Shown in pieces: positions 45,978 to 54,716 of a stretch of DNA of 64,000 bases. The stretch's first letter is position 1, and the number at the start of each line of letters is the position of its first letter. Source of the DNA: Kribbibacterium absianum (GTDB lineage: Bacteria; Actinomycetota; Coriobacteriia; Coriobacteriales; Atopobiaceae); the NCBI RefSeq assembly GCF_030067705.1, contig NZ_JASJEX010000002.1, forward strand, positions 1-64,000, read 5' to 3'. The notes beneath the pieces were generated by a model. The model was not told where the DNA came from and searched no databases. It saw nothing but the letters and a program-made list of their open reading frames with translations. Made by a program: the position numbers and the translations under genes.

Positions 45978-48186
45978 TCAGACGCGCTCGCCTCGCGGTC
46001 GCGCGGCCGGAGCCACGATGGTCAGCGTGCCGGGGAGCACCTCGACGTCGTAGTTGGGATTCTCGACGTAGCGAGCGCCGATGGCGCCCTCGTAAACGCC
46101 GGGCAGGGTCGTGTCGACGACCCGGCGGAACGACACGCGCCCCAGGTGCGCGCGGTCGAGCAGGCCGCGCTGCTCGGCGCTACCCCATCGCGCCATCTCC
46201 ACGGAGCCCGTGTAGGCCGGCTCCGGCTCCCCGGCGACCCACGTGGCATCGTCCACCGCGATGCGCACCGGACGGGGACGAACCGTCAGGAGCGCCGTCG
46301 CCTCGGCGTCGTCCGCGAAGCCTTGGTTGGACACCGTGACCGAGACGGACGTCGCGCCGGCATCGCAGCGCGACGGGGGCTCCGTCGAGACGCGCGCCCG
46401 CGCCGGGACCGGCCCCGAGACATGGCGGAGCGAGGCGTACGAGGCCACATCGCCCGAGAGCAGCCCATCGACAGCCACCGAATGGCCCTGGCCGTCGTAG
46501 ACGCCTTCGTGGCCCGCCAGGGCGACTGCAGCCTCTGCCGGGCGTGCTGGGACGGACCAGGCCCACGAGCCCTCTAGCGCCATGTCGCCAGAGACGGTGG
46601 CGGCCGGCTCGTCCCCGTCGACCGTCCAGCCACAGAACCGCCAGGTGCCGTCCTTGAGGACGCCGCGGTCGGTCAAGCGGGTCTCGGGCACCGGGTCCAG
46701 TTGCGGCAGCGCGACGGCATCGCCAGCGTAGGCCCGCACCGTCGCCGGAGGCGCGACCGCGGGGGCGTCGCCCGAGAAGCCGTACGTGACCGAGTGGCGC
46801 GGGGCCGGCGCAAAGGCCCAGGAGCCCTGAAAGACGAGCCCCTCGTCGCGCATCGGCACAGACGCGCCCACCGGCTCGCCGTCGAGCGTCCAGCCCCGGA
46901 AGGACCAGGTGCCCTCGCGAAGCGCCACGCTCGTGACCTCGGGCTGCATAACGGCCACGGTGTCGCCGGGCCAGTGGACGGCCCGGTCGCGGGGAGCCGT
47001 CAGGCCCTGCGGGACCGGTGCCGCGTCGGTGGTCGGGGCATCCCAGACGAATCGGTAGGTGACCCCATGGGGCGATGAGAGGGGCGCGGAGGCCACGAGC
47101 GACGCAGCCACAGCGGCCCGCGAGCGCAGGGGCGCGCCGTTGGGTACTGCGAGCACGCCCTCATAGGTGGCGCGCACGTCGAGGGCCGCCTCCACCGCAC
47201 CGAGGGCGGCGTCCTGCTCGGAGACGCGGTGCGACACCGTGTAGACGCCCGGGCCCTCCCCCGCTACAAGGCTGTCTGGCTGCACAGGCGCGCCGTTGAT
47301 GGAGACCGCGAGGTCAGCGTCGGCGAGCCGGGCGTCCAGGGAGTCCTCGAGCCCCGCCCCGTCGAGAAACGAGCCCACGGACACGCGGAACGCCACGTCG
47401 TCACCGGGGCGCACCGCAGCGGTGCCGTCCACACGTTCGAGCGATGCGACCAGGCGCACCGGCCGCGCCTCGGCCGACGCCGAGACGACCGCGCCCTGCG
47501 CAGGCACGTCCCACAGGATGCCGGCCGTGAAGCCCTGCTCGGCCGCTTGGCGCGCGACCGAGGGGGGGCAGGGTCGCCGGCGCGGCGTCAACGGAGAAGA
47601 CGGCACCGGTAGGGCTTTCCGGGGCGCTCACCCACAGGCTGTCGTCCTCCGGGGCGACGAAGAGCGCCAGCAGCGCGGAGGCCTCGCCGTCCTCGGCCCC
47701 GAGCCCGGAGGCATAGGCCCGGGACCCGAAGTTCTCGCGCACCGGCGACCAGCCGCCGCCGGGAAGGGTGTGGGCGTAGGCGGCCCGAACGCAGGGAAGG
47801 TCGAGCAGGATCCGGGCGTTCGCGCCTCCGGGCACGCTCTCGAAGGCCGTCTCCAGCTCGGGCAGCGTGACGTCGGCGGGCGCCTCGTCGGCCTCAGCCG
47901 TCGCCGGCGCCAGAACGCCCGCGAGGGCCTCCTCCAGCGCGTCGAGACCCGACCCCGCAGCCGTGAGCAGCGGGTCGAGCACCGAGACGTGCTCGTCCAC
48001 CTCGTGGGCGGAGAGCTCGGGCGCCCCCGCCGCCGATGCCGTTCGCGGCGCCGCCTCCGCCCACGCCGCAGGCGTCACCACATTGAGAGCCATGAGCGTG
48101 GCCAAGGAGAACGCGGCAGCACGGGGCAGCGCCGCGCCGCACGGGGCGACGGCCCCTGCGCGATGGGTCTCCTTGGCTGCTGGCAT
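45978..48186 (-). pseudogene. secreted SHIRT/MBG surface protein with frameshift at a G7 tract
   Basis: Two overlapping frames encode one protein. The first (48186 down to about 47563) begins with a signal peptide (MPAAKETHRA... to AAWAEA). The second continues to 45978. Leaving out one base of the G7 run at 47562-47568 joins them into about 735 residues (ATLPP then SVARQAAEQG). The second half has two SHIRT-like domains (HGVTYRFVWDAP..., HSVTYGFSGDAP..., each ending in GW-type WSFRGWTLDG or WRFCGWTVDG) and a C-terminal MBG-type domain ending PNYDVEVLPGTLTIV. No LPxTG or membrane anchor is seen at the end. It could be a phase-variable gene, a decayed adhesin or a sequencing error. Confidence 0.75.
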
Positions 48187-48357
48187 GCGCTCTCGTTTCT
48201 GGCCGGAGGGGATGACGGCGGCTCCCAAGCGCCGACCGCACCGCCCGCGAACGGCGGGGCGCCCGTCGGTGTTGCTTCCGCTACCGGCATTCTTCGAGGC
48301 TTTTAAGGTGCTGTCAAGGAACTGTCCCCCTGATATGCACCTGTACCCGTGCGGGGA

Positions 48358-49656
48358 TCAAACGGCCTGGAAGATCAGGAAGTCGAGGTAATGGGTCTCG
48401 GGCACGTCCAGGAGGATCGGGTGGTCCGGGGCCTGCTGGCGCTCCTCCACTTGCCGCAGCGTGACGCGGGCGTCGTGGGCGGCCTCGGCGACGGCCTGCT
48501 TGAGCAGCTCGGCGGGCATGTGCTGGGAGCACGAGCACGTGGCCAGGTAGCCGCCCCGGGGAAGGAGCCGGAGGGCCTGGTTGTTGATCTCGCGATAGCC
48601 CCGGAGGGCGCGGCCCTGCGTGGAGCGGCTCTTGGTGAAGGCGGGCGGGTCGAGGACGATGAGGTCGAACGGCCCTCCGTCCTCGCGGAGGCGGCGCTTG
48701 TCGGCGATGAGGGCGTCCAGGTACTCGAAGACGTTGGCGCAGGTGAAGGCCATCGTGCCGACGAGCCCGTTGGTCTGAGCGTTGGCGAGGGCGAGGTCGC
48801 AGGCCGTCTGAGAGATGTCGACGCAGCGCACGAACTCAGCGCCGCCCTTGGCCGCGTTGAGGCCGAAGGGGCCCACATGGGAGAAGCAGTCGAGCACACG
48901 GCGCCCTGGCGCGAGACGACCCACCGCCCGGCGGTTGTACTTTTGGTCCAAGAAGAAGCCCGTCTTCTGGGAGCGGGCCAGGTCCACGGTGTAGGTGATG
49001 CCGTTCTCTTGGACGCGCACCTGGGTTGCGGTCGTGTGCGACGGGAGCAGCCCGTCCGCCGGAGAGCCGGACTCCGGAAGCCACCAGCCCTGGTGACGGT
49101 CGAGGCCCTCCTTCTCGCGGACCGTGCCGTCGGCGCGCTCGTAGAGGCCGCGGATGGCGGGGCCCGACGGGTCCTCGGCGAGGGCCTTGAGCACGGCGGC
49201 ATAGACCTGCGGGCGCAGGCGGTCCATGCCCGCCGTGGTGGGCTGGGCCACCAGGACGTCGCCGTAGCGGTCGACGGTCATGCCGGGGAAGCCGTCCGCC
49301 TCCGAGAAGAGCACGCGACAGCAGGCGGTGTCCGGCTCGCATCCGGGAAGAGAGCGGGGGCCGAGCACCGTGCGCCGGTAGCCCCAGGCCCAGGCGGCCT
49401 TGCGGTCCCAGAAGGCCTGGTCGAAGCGGTCGTTCGCGTTGCGGGAGACGATGCGGGCGCGGATCTTGCTCTCGTGGGAGAGCAGGCCCGTGCCGAGGTA
49501 GGCGCCACCGGGGCCGAGCACGTCGACGATGGCGCCGTTCTCGGCCGGGGGCTGCTCGGCGACGTCGCTCTCAAAGACCCACAGGTGACCCGAGGAGAGC
49601 CAGCGCTCGCCCTTCTTGGTGACCGTCAGGCGCGGGTACGGGCGCGGCTGCTTCAC
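48358..49656 (-). CDS. RlmI-type 23S rRNA (cytosine-C5) methyltransferase
   Basis: A 432-residue SAM-dependent methyltransferase. The N-terminal PUA-like domain starts PRLTVTKKGERWLSSGHLWVFESDV. The SAM domain has RVLDCFSHVGPFGLNAAKGGAEFVRCVDIS and the catalytic-region DLIVLDPPAFTKSR, with the second cysteine in YLATCSCSQHM. This order matches the RlmI/RlmO family. The GTG start has AAGGAGA upstream. Assignment of the exact target base is by family. Confidence 0.88.
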   Translation of the reverse strand: MKQPRPYPRLTVTKKGERWLSSGHLWVFESDVAEQPPAENGAIVDVLGPGGAYLGTGLLSHESKIRARIVSRNANDRFDQAFWDRKAAWAWGYRRTVLGPRSLPGCEPDTACCRVLFSEADGFPGMTVDRYGDVLVAQPTTAGMDRLRPQVYAAVLKALAEDPSGPAIRGLYERADGTVREKEGLDRHQGWWLPESGSPADGLLPSHTTATQVRVQENGITYTVDLARSQKTGFFLDQKYNRRAVGRLAPGRRVLDCFSHVGPFGLNAAKGGAEFVRCVDISQTACDLALANAQTNGLVGTMAFTCANVFEYLDALIADKRRLREDGGPFDLIVLDPPAFTKSRSTQGRALRGYREINNQALRLLPRGGYLATCSCSQHMPAELLKQAVAEAAHDARVTLRQVEERQQAPDHPILLDVPETHYLDFLIFQAV

Positions 49657-49672
49657 GAATCCGTCTCCTTCG

Positions 49673-49701
49673 ATAAGTCAGAACCCGACGGGCGGTGTCT
49701 C
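49673..49701. repeat. short dispersed repeat, copy 1
   Basis: About 28 bp (core ACCCGACGGGCGGTG) match the copy at 61096-61124 at nearly all positions. It lies between the helicase stop and the RlmI start. Confidence 0.5.
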
Positions 49702-49711
49702 GTTGTCGGTT

Positions 49712-51094
49712 CTACGAGTGGCGCCCATAGCGGCCGCCGGAGGGGCCGCGCCCACGGGACCGGCTGCCGGAGAACATCGTGCGGCGCGGCTTCACGGTGG
49801 AGCGCCGGTCGTTGGGCACGATGCGCCCCTGCGCGTACGTGAAGCCGTCGAGGTCGCGCACGGGGACCAGCTTCTTGGTGAAGTACTCGATCTCGCGCAG
49901 GGGGGTGATCTCGTCCGGCGCCACGAACGTGTAGGCGTGGCCCTCGTGGCCGGCGCGGCCCGTGCGGCCGATGCGGTGCACGTAGTCCTCGGGGTCGCTC
50001 GGCACGTCGAAGTTGACCACCGCGTCGATGCCGGAGACGTCGATGCCGCGGCTCATCACGTCCGTCGCCACGAGGACGCGGACACCCCCCTCGCGGAAGC
50101 TCTCGAGGGCGCGCTCGCGGGCCTTCTGCGGGCGGTCGGAGTGCATCACGTCCACCGAGAGCCCGGCGCCCTGCAGGGACTTCTCCAGCTGGTCCGCGCG
50201 CACCTTGGTGCGGACGAAGACGAGCACGCGCTCGAAGTCGTGACGGTCGATGAGGGCCTGGAGCAGCTCGATCTTCTGCCCCTGCACCACGGGCATGAGG
50301 GCCTCCTCCACGGTCTCGGCCGTCTCGCCCACATGGGCGATCTCCACGAGCGCGGGGTCGTGGAGCAGCGCGTCGATGGTGCCCTTGATGGAGGGCGGGA
50401 TCGTGGCCGAGAAGAGCAGGGTCTGCTTGGACTCCGGCAGCGCGTTGATGATGCGGCGCACGCTGGGCCAGAAGCCCATGTCGAGCATGCGGTCCGCCTC
50501 GTCCAGCACGAAGACCTGAACGGACGAGAGGTCCACCGCGTCGCGCTCCATGAGGTCCAGCAAGCGGCCGGGCGTGGCCACGAGCAGGTCGCAGCCCTTC
50601 TCCAGGGCCTTGAGCTGGCGGTCGAAGCGGGCCCCGCCCATGAGGATCACGGCGCGCTGGCCCGTCTTGTCGCAGACCGTGGTCGCGACCTCCTCGATCT
50701 GGGCGGCGAGCTCGCGGGTGGGCGTCACGACGAGCGCTGACGGGCGTGCCGGGCGCACGACGCGCAGCGGCTCCTCCGGCTTCTGCGGCCGGCGGCCGCG
50801 GCGGTTGCGCCCGCGCGCGGACGGCTTCTTCTCGGCGCCCTTGCCGCCCTTCTCGGGGGCGGCGACCACCAGGGCGGTCTGGTCGGCGGTCGCAGCGCCG
50901 ACCAGCTGCAGCACCGGGAGCACGAAGGCCGCGGTCTTGCCCGTGCCGGTCTGGGCGGAGGCCACGAGGTCGTGGCCCTGCAGCACCTCGGGGATGGCGT
51001 CCGCCTGCACAGGGGTGGGGTGCGTGAAGCCGAGGGCGTCCACGCCGGACAGGATCTGCTCGTTGAGCCCGAGCTCGGCAAATGAAGTAACCAT
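49712..51094 (-). CDS. DEAD-box RNA helicase with basic insert
   Basis: A 460-residue helicase. The ATG at 51094 has GGGAG close upstream. The motifs run in order: Q motif (FTHPTPVQADAIP), AQTGTGKT, PTRELA, GG, TPGR, DEAD (VLDEADRM), SAT, and the second-domain HRIGRTGRAG. A basic insert of about 50 residues (residues 67-118, rich in Lys, Arg and Pro) separates motif I from motif Ia. The C-terminus has an Arg/Gly-rich tail (GSRSRGRGPSGGRYGRHS) that likely binds RNA. It probably works on rRNA or mRNA structure at low temperature or in ribosome assembly, by family. Confidence 0.93.
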   Translation of the reverse strand: MVTSFAELGLNEQILSGVDALGFTHPTPVQADAIPEVLQGHDLVASAQTGTGKTAAFVLPVLQLVGAATADQTALVVAAPEKGGKGAEKKPSARGRNRRGRRPQKPEEPLRVVRPARPSALVVTPTRELAAQIEEVATTVCDKTGQRAVILMGGARFDRQLKALEKGCDLLVATPGRLLDLMERDAVDLSSVQVFVLDEADRMLDMGFWPSVRRIINALPESKQTLLFSATIPPSIKGTIDALLHDPALVEIAHVGETAETVEEALMPVVQGQKIELLQALIDRHDFERVLVFVRTKVRADQLEKSLQGAGLSVDVMHSDRPQKARERALESFREGGVRVLVATDVMSRGIDVSGIDAVVNFDVPSDPEDYVHRIGRTGRAGHEGHAYTFVAPDEITPLREIEYFTKKLVPVRDLDGFTYAQGRIVPNDRRSTVKPRRTMFSGSRSRGRGPSGGRYGRHS

Positions 51095-51413
51095 GGCTCC
51101 CAGTATGCGCCGACAGCGCCGCGACCTGCGGCGAGACCGGTGCCGCCGGCCGGTTCCGCCCCAAAACCTGTACACGCGGGCGGCATCCGAGGGGCCGCGC
51201 GGCGGGGAGAAGACGTCGGGCGATGGCCGGCCTAACGCCGTTCACCGACCGCAGGGCACCGTTGCCGCCGCGGCGTGCGATACTCTCCCCCAAACTTTGA
51301 GCGGCTCCGCCCTTTTTGGTTGGCCGGGCTGCGACCTTGCGCGACGTCAGTAATCCTGTTGTTCCGAGGCGCACAGGGCCCCGCCCAGGGGGCTGTGCCG
51401 AAAGGGGATTGCC
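51095..51413. other. divergent intergenic region before the VWA cassette
   Basis: This 319-bp stretch separates the minus-strand helicase from the plus-strand VWA gene and must hold both promoters. I see a GAGCGGCTCCGCC-type small dyad followed by TTTTT near 51299-51320, which could be a weak plus-strand terminator. I saw no clear -35/-10 pair and no coding frame I would support. Confidence 0.45.
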
Positions 51414-52130
51414 ATGGCGCGCTTTGAAGAACGCCCCCGCATCGAGGCCATGAACCGCGAGCATATGAGCGTGGTCCTTGCGGTGGACACCTCGGGCTCC
51501 GTGGCCGGGGAGCCGCTCCGCCAGATCAACGCCAACCTCAACCGCTTCAAGGAGTGCGTCTGCGAGGACCCGGTGGCCGCCAGCTGTGTGGACGTGTGCG
51601 TGATCGCCTTCGACGACGAGCCGCGCGTGATCCAGGACTGGGTCCCCGTGAGCCAGATGCAGCCCATCGAGCTCACGAGCGGCGGCCTCACGGACCTCAA
51701 CGGCGCCGTGCTGCTCGCCGTCGAGAAGCTCCGCGAGCGCAGTCGCGAGTACGCGGCCAACGGCGTGCTCGAGAAGAAGCCGTACCTGATCGTGATGACC
51801 GACGGGCAGGACAACGTCACCGGCGCGGTGTCGGAGGCCGCGGCGCTCGTCACCCGCCGCACGAACGAGGGCAAGCTCAAGCTGTTCTTCCTCGGCTACG
51901 GCGCGTACGACCGCACGGCGGCCGCCCAGCTCACCGAGGCCAACGGCCGCTGGTGCTTCCAGGTGCGGGACGGCTGCTTCGACTTCCACGACTTCTTCGA
52001 CTTCGTGGGCAACTCGGTCAAGGCCGTGAGCGTCTCGGCCCCCGGCGAGCGGGTGAGCGTCCCGACGAACATCAACAGCGACATCTCCAACGTCCAGACC
52101 GTGGACCTCGACTCCTGGCTGTCCGATTAA
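51414..52130 (+). CDS. TerY-like VWA-domain protein
   Basis: A 238-residue VWA protein and first gene of the plus-strand cassette. GAAAGGGG sits six bases upstream of the ATG. The MIDAS motif DTSGS is at 25-29, the Thr in LTSGGLTDLNGA, and the Asp in VMTDGQDN, so metal binding is intact. There is no signal peptide, which fits the cytoplasmic TerY-type VWA proteins. In TerY-P triads such a protein is coded with a PP2C phosphatase and a kinase, as here. Role in the triad (scaffold or target) is not known. Confidence 0.9.
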   Translation: MARFEERPRIEAMNREHMSVVLAVDTSGSVAGEPLRQINANLNRFKECVCEDPVAASCVDVCVIAFDDEPRVIQDWVPVSQMQPIELTSGGLTDLNGAVLLAVEKLRERSREYAANGVLEKKPYLIVMTDGQDNVTGAVSEAAALVTRRTNEGKLKLFFLGYGAYDRTAAAQLTEANGRWCFQVRDGCFDFHDFFDFVGNSVKAVSVSAPGERVSVPTNINSDISNVQTVDLDSWLSD

Positions 52131-52206
52131 CGCAACCCCGGAGGGGTCGTGCCGGCGCGCGAGCGGTGCCGGCGCGGCCTCCCGCCAACGCGCGAAAGGG
52201 GCAGCC

Positions 52207-53040
52207 ATGCTGCACTTCTATGCCGTGAACGAGGCCGGTGCCTCGCACCGGGATGCCGGCCTCCCCTGTCAGGACGCCTTCTGTGCCCTGCGGCTGGCCG
52301 CGGGGCCCCTCGTGGCCTGTGTGGCCGACGGGCTCGGGAGCGCCCGCCTGTCGCAGGTGGGCAGCGCCGTCGCGAGCCACAGCTGCGCGCACGCGGTGGC
52401 CCGGGAGCTGGCCGATGACGCCGTCCCAGCCCGCTGGCGGCCGGCCATCGAGCGGGCGTTCGCATCGGCCGAGCAGGCCGTTCTCGCCGCTGCGGCCGAG
52501 CGGTGCGTCGACCCTGGAGAGCTGGACACCACGCTCTGCTGCGCGGTCTTCGACGGGTCCTCGGCGGCCTGGGGCAACGCGGGCGACTCGGGCGCCCTCT
52601 GTGCGCTCGAGGACGGCACCTACGTGCCGCTGACGGCCCAGGACCGCGACGACGAGGGGCGCGTGTACCCCTTGTGCTTTGACGACCGCTGGACCTTCGG
52701 CGGCCAGGGGCGGGCGGCGTCCGTGCTGCTCGCCACCGACGGGGTGCTCGAGTGCCTCGCCCCGCCGGCGCTGGCGGCCCAGGGGCTCGACCCCATCGAC
52801 ACGCGCATCGCCCGGATGTTCCTGCACCCGCAGCCCGGAGACGGCGAGCGCCTGCCCGAGGTGGAACGCGAGGCGAGCGCCTACTTCGCCGACTACCCGC
52901 GGTCGCTTTTGGACGACGACATGACGCTCGTGGCCCTCTTTGACGACGAGCGCGCGCCCGGCGAGCGCGAGGCCGGCTACTGCGACGGCCCGGACTGGGA
53001 GCAGGTGCGGGCGCGGGCCATCGCCGCCCTGTACCGATGA
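52207..53040 (+). CDS. PP2C-family serine/threonine phosphatase
   Basis: A 277-residue phosphatase. AAAGGGG precedes the ATG. PP2C motifs are in order: GLPCQDAF, CVADGLGSARLSQVG (metal-binding Asp-Gly), NAGDSGALC, LLATDGVLE and the final DDDMTLVAL. The metal-binding aspartates are present. It ends overlapping the kinase gene (ATGA), so both are made together. It probably removes phosphate added by the kinase. Confidence 0.92.
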   Translation: MLHFYAVNEAGASHRDAGLPCQDAFCALRLAAGPLVACVADGLGSARLSQVGSAVASHSCAHAVARELADDAVPARWRPAIERAFASAEQAVLAAAAERCVDPGELDTTLCCAVFDGSSAAWGNAGDSGALCALEDGTYVPLTAQDRDDEGRVYPLCFDDRWTFGGQGRAASVLLATDGVLECLAPPALAAQGLDPIDTRIARMFLHPQPGDGERLPEVEREASAYFADYPRSLLDDDMTLVALFDDERAPGEREAGYCDGPDWEQVRARAIAALYR

Positions 53041-54689
53041 AGGTCTACACGGCCGCCGGCTCGACGCTAGAGCTGGACGGCAAACTGGGACAGGGCGGCG
53101 AAGGCCAGGTGCTCGGCATGGTCGGCTTCCCGAACCGCGTCGCCAAGGTGTACCTCTCGGACGCGCCCGCCCACCAGCGCAAGGTGGAGGCCATGGCGTC
53201 CATCTGGCCGCGCGTGGAGCAGCTCCCGGACCTCGAGGGCGTCGCCTGGCCCATGGCGGCCCTCTACTCGGACCCCGGGCGCCGGCAGTTGGTGGGCTTC
53301 GGCATGCGGCGGATGGAGGTGCGGGGCACCTTTGCCCAGCTGTACCAGTATCCGCCGGGCGCCGGCGCGACCCTCTCCCACCGCGAGAAGGCCCTGGCCG
53401 TGGCGGACCTGTGCCGCACCGTCGAGGCGCTGCACGACCTGGGGCAGGTGGTGGGCGACCTCAACGACAGCAACGTGGTCCTCCTCACGAACGGGCGCGT
53501 GGGGCTCGTGGACGTGGACTCGTTCCACGCCTGCGTGACGGGCGTCACCTACCGGTGCGACGTCTGCATGAGCGGCTACATGGCGCCGGAGCTGATCGGT
53601 GCCGTGCGCGGGACGGACTTCGCCCACTGCCCGAACAAGACGTTCACGCCCGAGACGGACAACTTCTCGCTGGCGGTCCATGCCTTCCGCATGCTGATGA
53701 ACGGCGCGCACCCGTTCCACTGCGCCGCGCTGCCCACCGCGCACGGCTCGGTGCCCGCGCCGCTGCCGCTGGAGAAGCGCGTGGAGCGGGGCGAGACGCC
53801 ATTCCTCAAGCACGTGGCTGGGGCGACGACCGCGCCCTTCGCGCCCAGCTACGACGCGCTCCCGGGCTACCTGCGCGCGGCGTTCCAGCGGGCCTTCGTG
53901 GACGGGGCGAGAAAGCCGAGCGCCCGACCCACCGGCGCGGAATGGGCGGCGTTGTTGGAGCGCTACAGCCACGAGCTGGTGACCTGTCGCGTCGACAAGA
54001 CCCACGCCTACCACCAGGGTCTGCGCGCCTGCCCCTACTGCAAGGCAGACCATGCGGCCATGTCGCGGGCACTCGCGCCAGCGGGCGCATGGAGCGGCAG
54101 CGGCGGGGGCGCGCCGCGTGTCGCACCGAGCCTCCGGAAGCCGGTGGCCACGCCGATGCCAGCCGGCACCGCCGTGGCGGCAGTGGCGTCCGCGACGGGC
54201 GGGGCGCCCACCGTGCTCACGGGTCAGTCCAAACTGGGGTACTGGCTCGGGCTGCTCGTCGGCGCGGCGGCGCTCGCCCTCTGGCTCGCGGGGCCGTCCG
54301 GACCTGCGATGACGTGGCTCCAGGACCTGTGGGGCGAGGTGCCGGACTTCGTGGGCCCGACGCTGGGGATCGCGCTCGGGCTCGGCGCGCTCTGCGGAGG
54401 CTGGTTCTGGAACGACGACCGCACCCTCGAAAGCCAGCTCAAGGCGGCCGCCCTCGGCGTCGTCTGCTGCGGGGTCGTGCTCGCGTTTCTCGCCCTCGGC
54501 GCGGCGGCCCTCGACGATCCGGACGCGCTCGTCCTGATGGCGGCGATGGGCTTTTTCATCTGGTGCCTGGTGCGGCATCCCCGGCTCGCAATCGCGCTCA
54601 TCGTCCTGGGGCTTCTGACGGCGTTCTTGGACGCGCTGAAACGGGAGCGGCGACATGTCCCCAGCGCTGCGTCGGCACACGTACTATGA
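53037..54689 (+). CDS. membrane protein kinase of a TerY-P-like triad
   Basis: A 550-residue protein. The kinase domain has a glycine loop (GQGGEGQV, 19-26), Lys37 in RVAKVYL, a catalytic loop VVGDLNDSNVVLL with Asp141 and Asn146, and a DFG-like VDVDSF (158-163). The Arg and Lys of the usual HRDLK are changed (VGDLN), as in kinases of this type. A CPYC pair at about 330-345, with upstream Cys and His, may be a small zinc-ribbon. Four to five hydrophobic segments follow (from about 400 on), so it is anchored in the membrane with the kinase inside. It overlaps the phosphatase gene by four bases. Confidence 0.88.
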   Translation: MKVYTAAGSTLELDGKLGQGGEGQVLGMVGFPNRVAKVYLSDAPAHQRKVEAMASIWPRVEQLPDLEGVAWPMAALYSDPGRRQLVGFGMRRMEVRGTFAQLYQYPPGAGATLSHREKALAVADLCRTVEALHDLGQVVGDLNDSNVVLLTNGRVGLVDVDSFHACVTGVTYRCDVCMSGYMAPELIGAVRGTDFAHCPNKTFTPETDNFSLAVHAFRMLMNGAHPFHCAALPTAHGSVPAPLPLEKRVERGETPFLKHVAGATTAPFAPSYDALPGYLRAAFQRAFVDGARKPSARPTGAEWAALLERYSHELVTCRVDKTHAYHQGLRACPYCKADHAAMSRALAPAGAWSGSGGGAPRVAPSLRKPVATPMPAGTAVAAVASATGGAPTVLTGQSKLGYWLGLLVGAAALALWLAGPSGPAMTWLQDLWGEVPDFVGPTLGIALGLGALCGGWFWNDDRTLESQLKAAALGVVCCGVVLAFLALGAAALDDPDALVLMAAMGFFIWCLVRHPRLAIALIVLGLLTAFLDALKRERRHVPSAASAHVL

Positions 54690-54716
54690 AAGCCCACTGA
54701 ATGACAAGGAGACCCC

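Noticed and set aside
49653-52208. Minus-strand frame of 851 residues
   Set aside because: It spans the helicase in another frame, the intergenic region and the antisense of the VWA gene.
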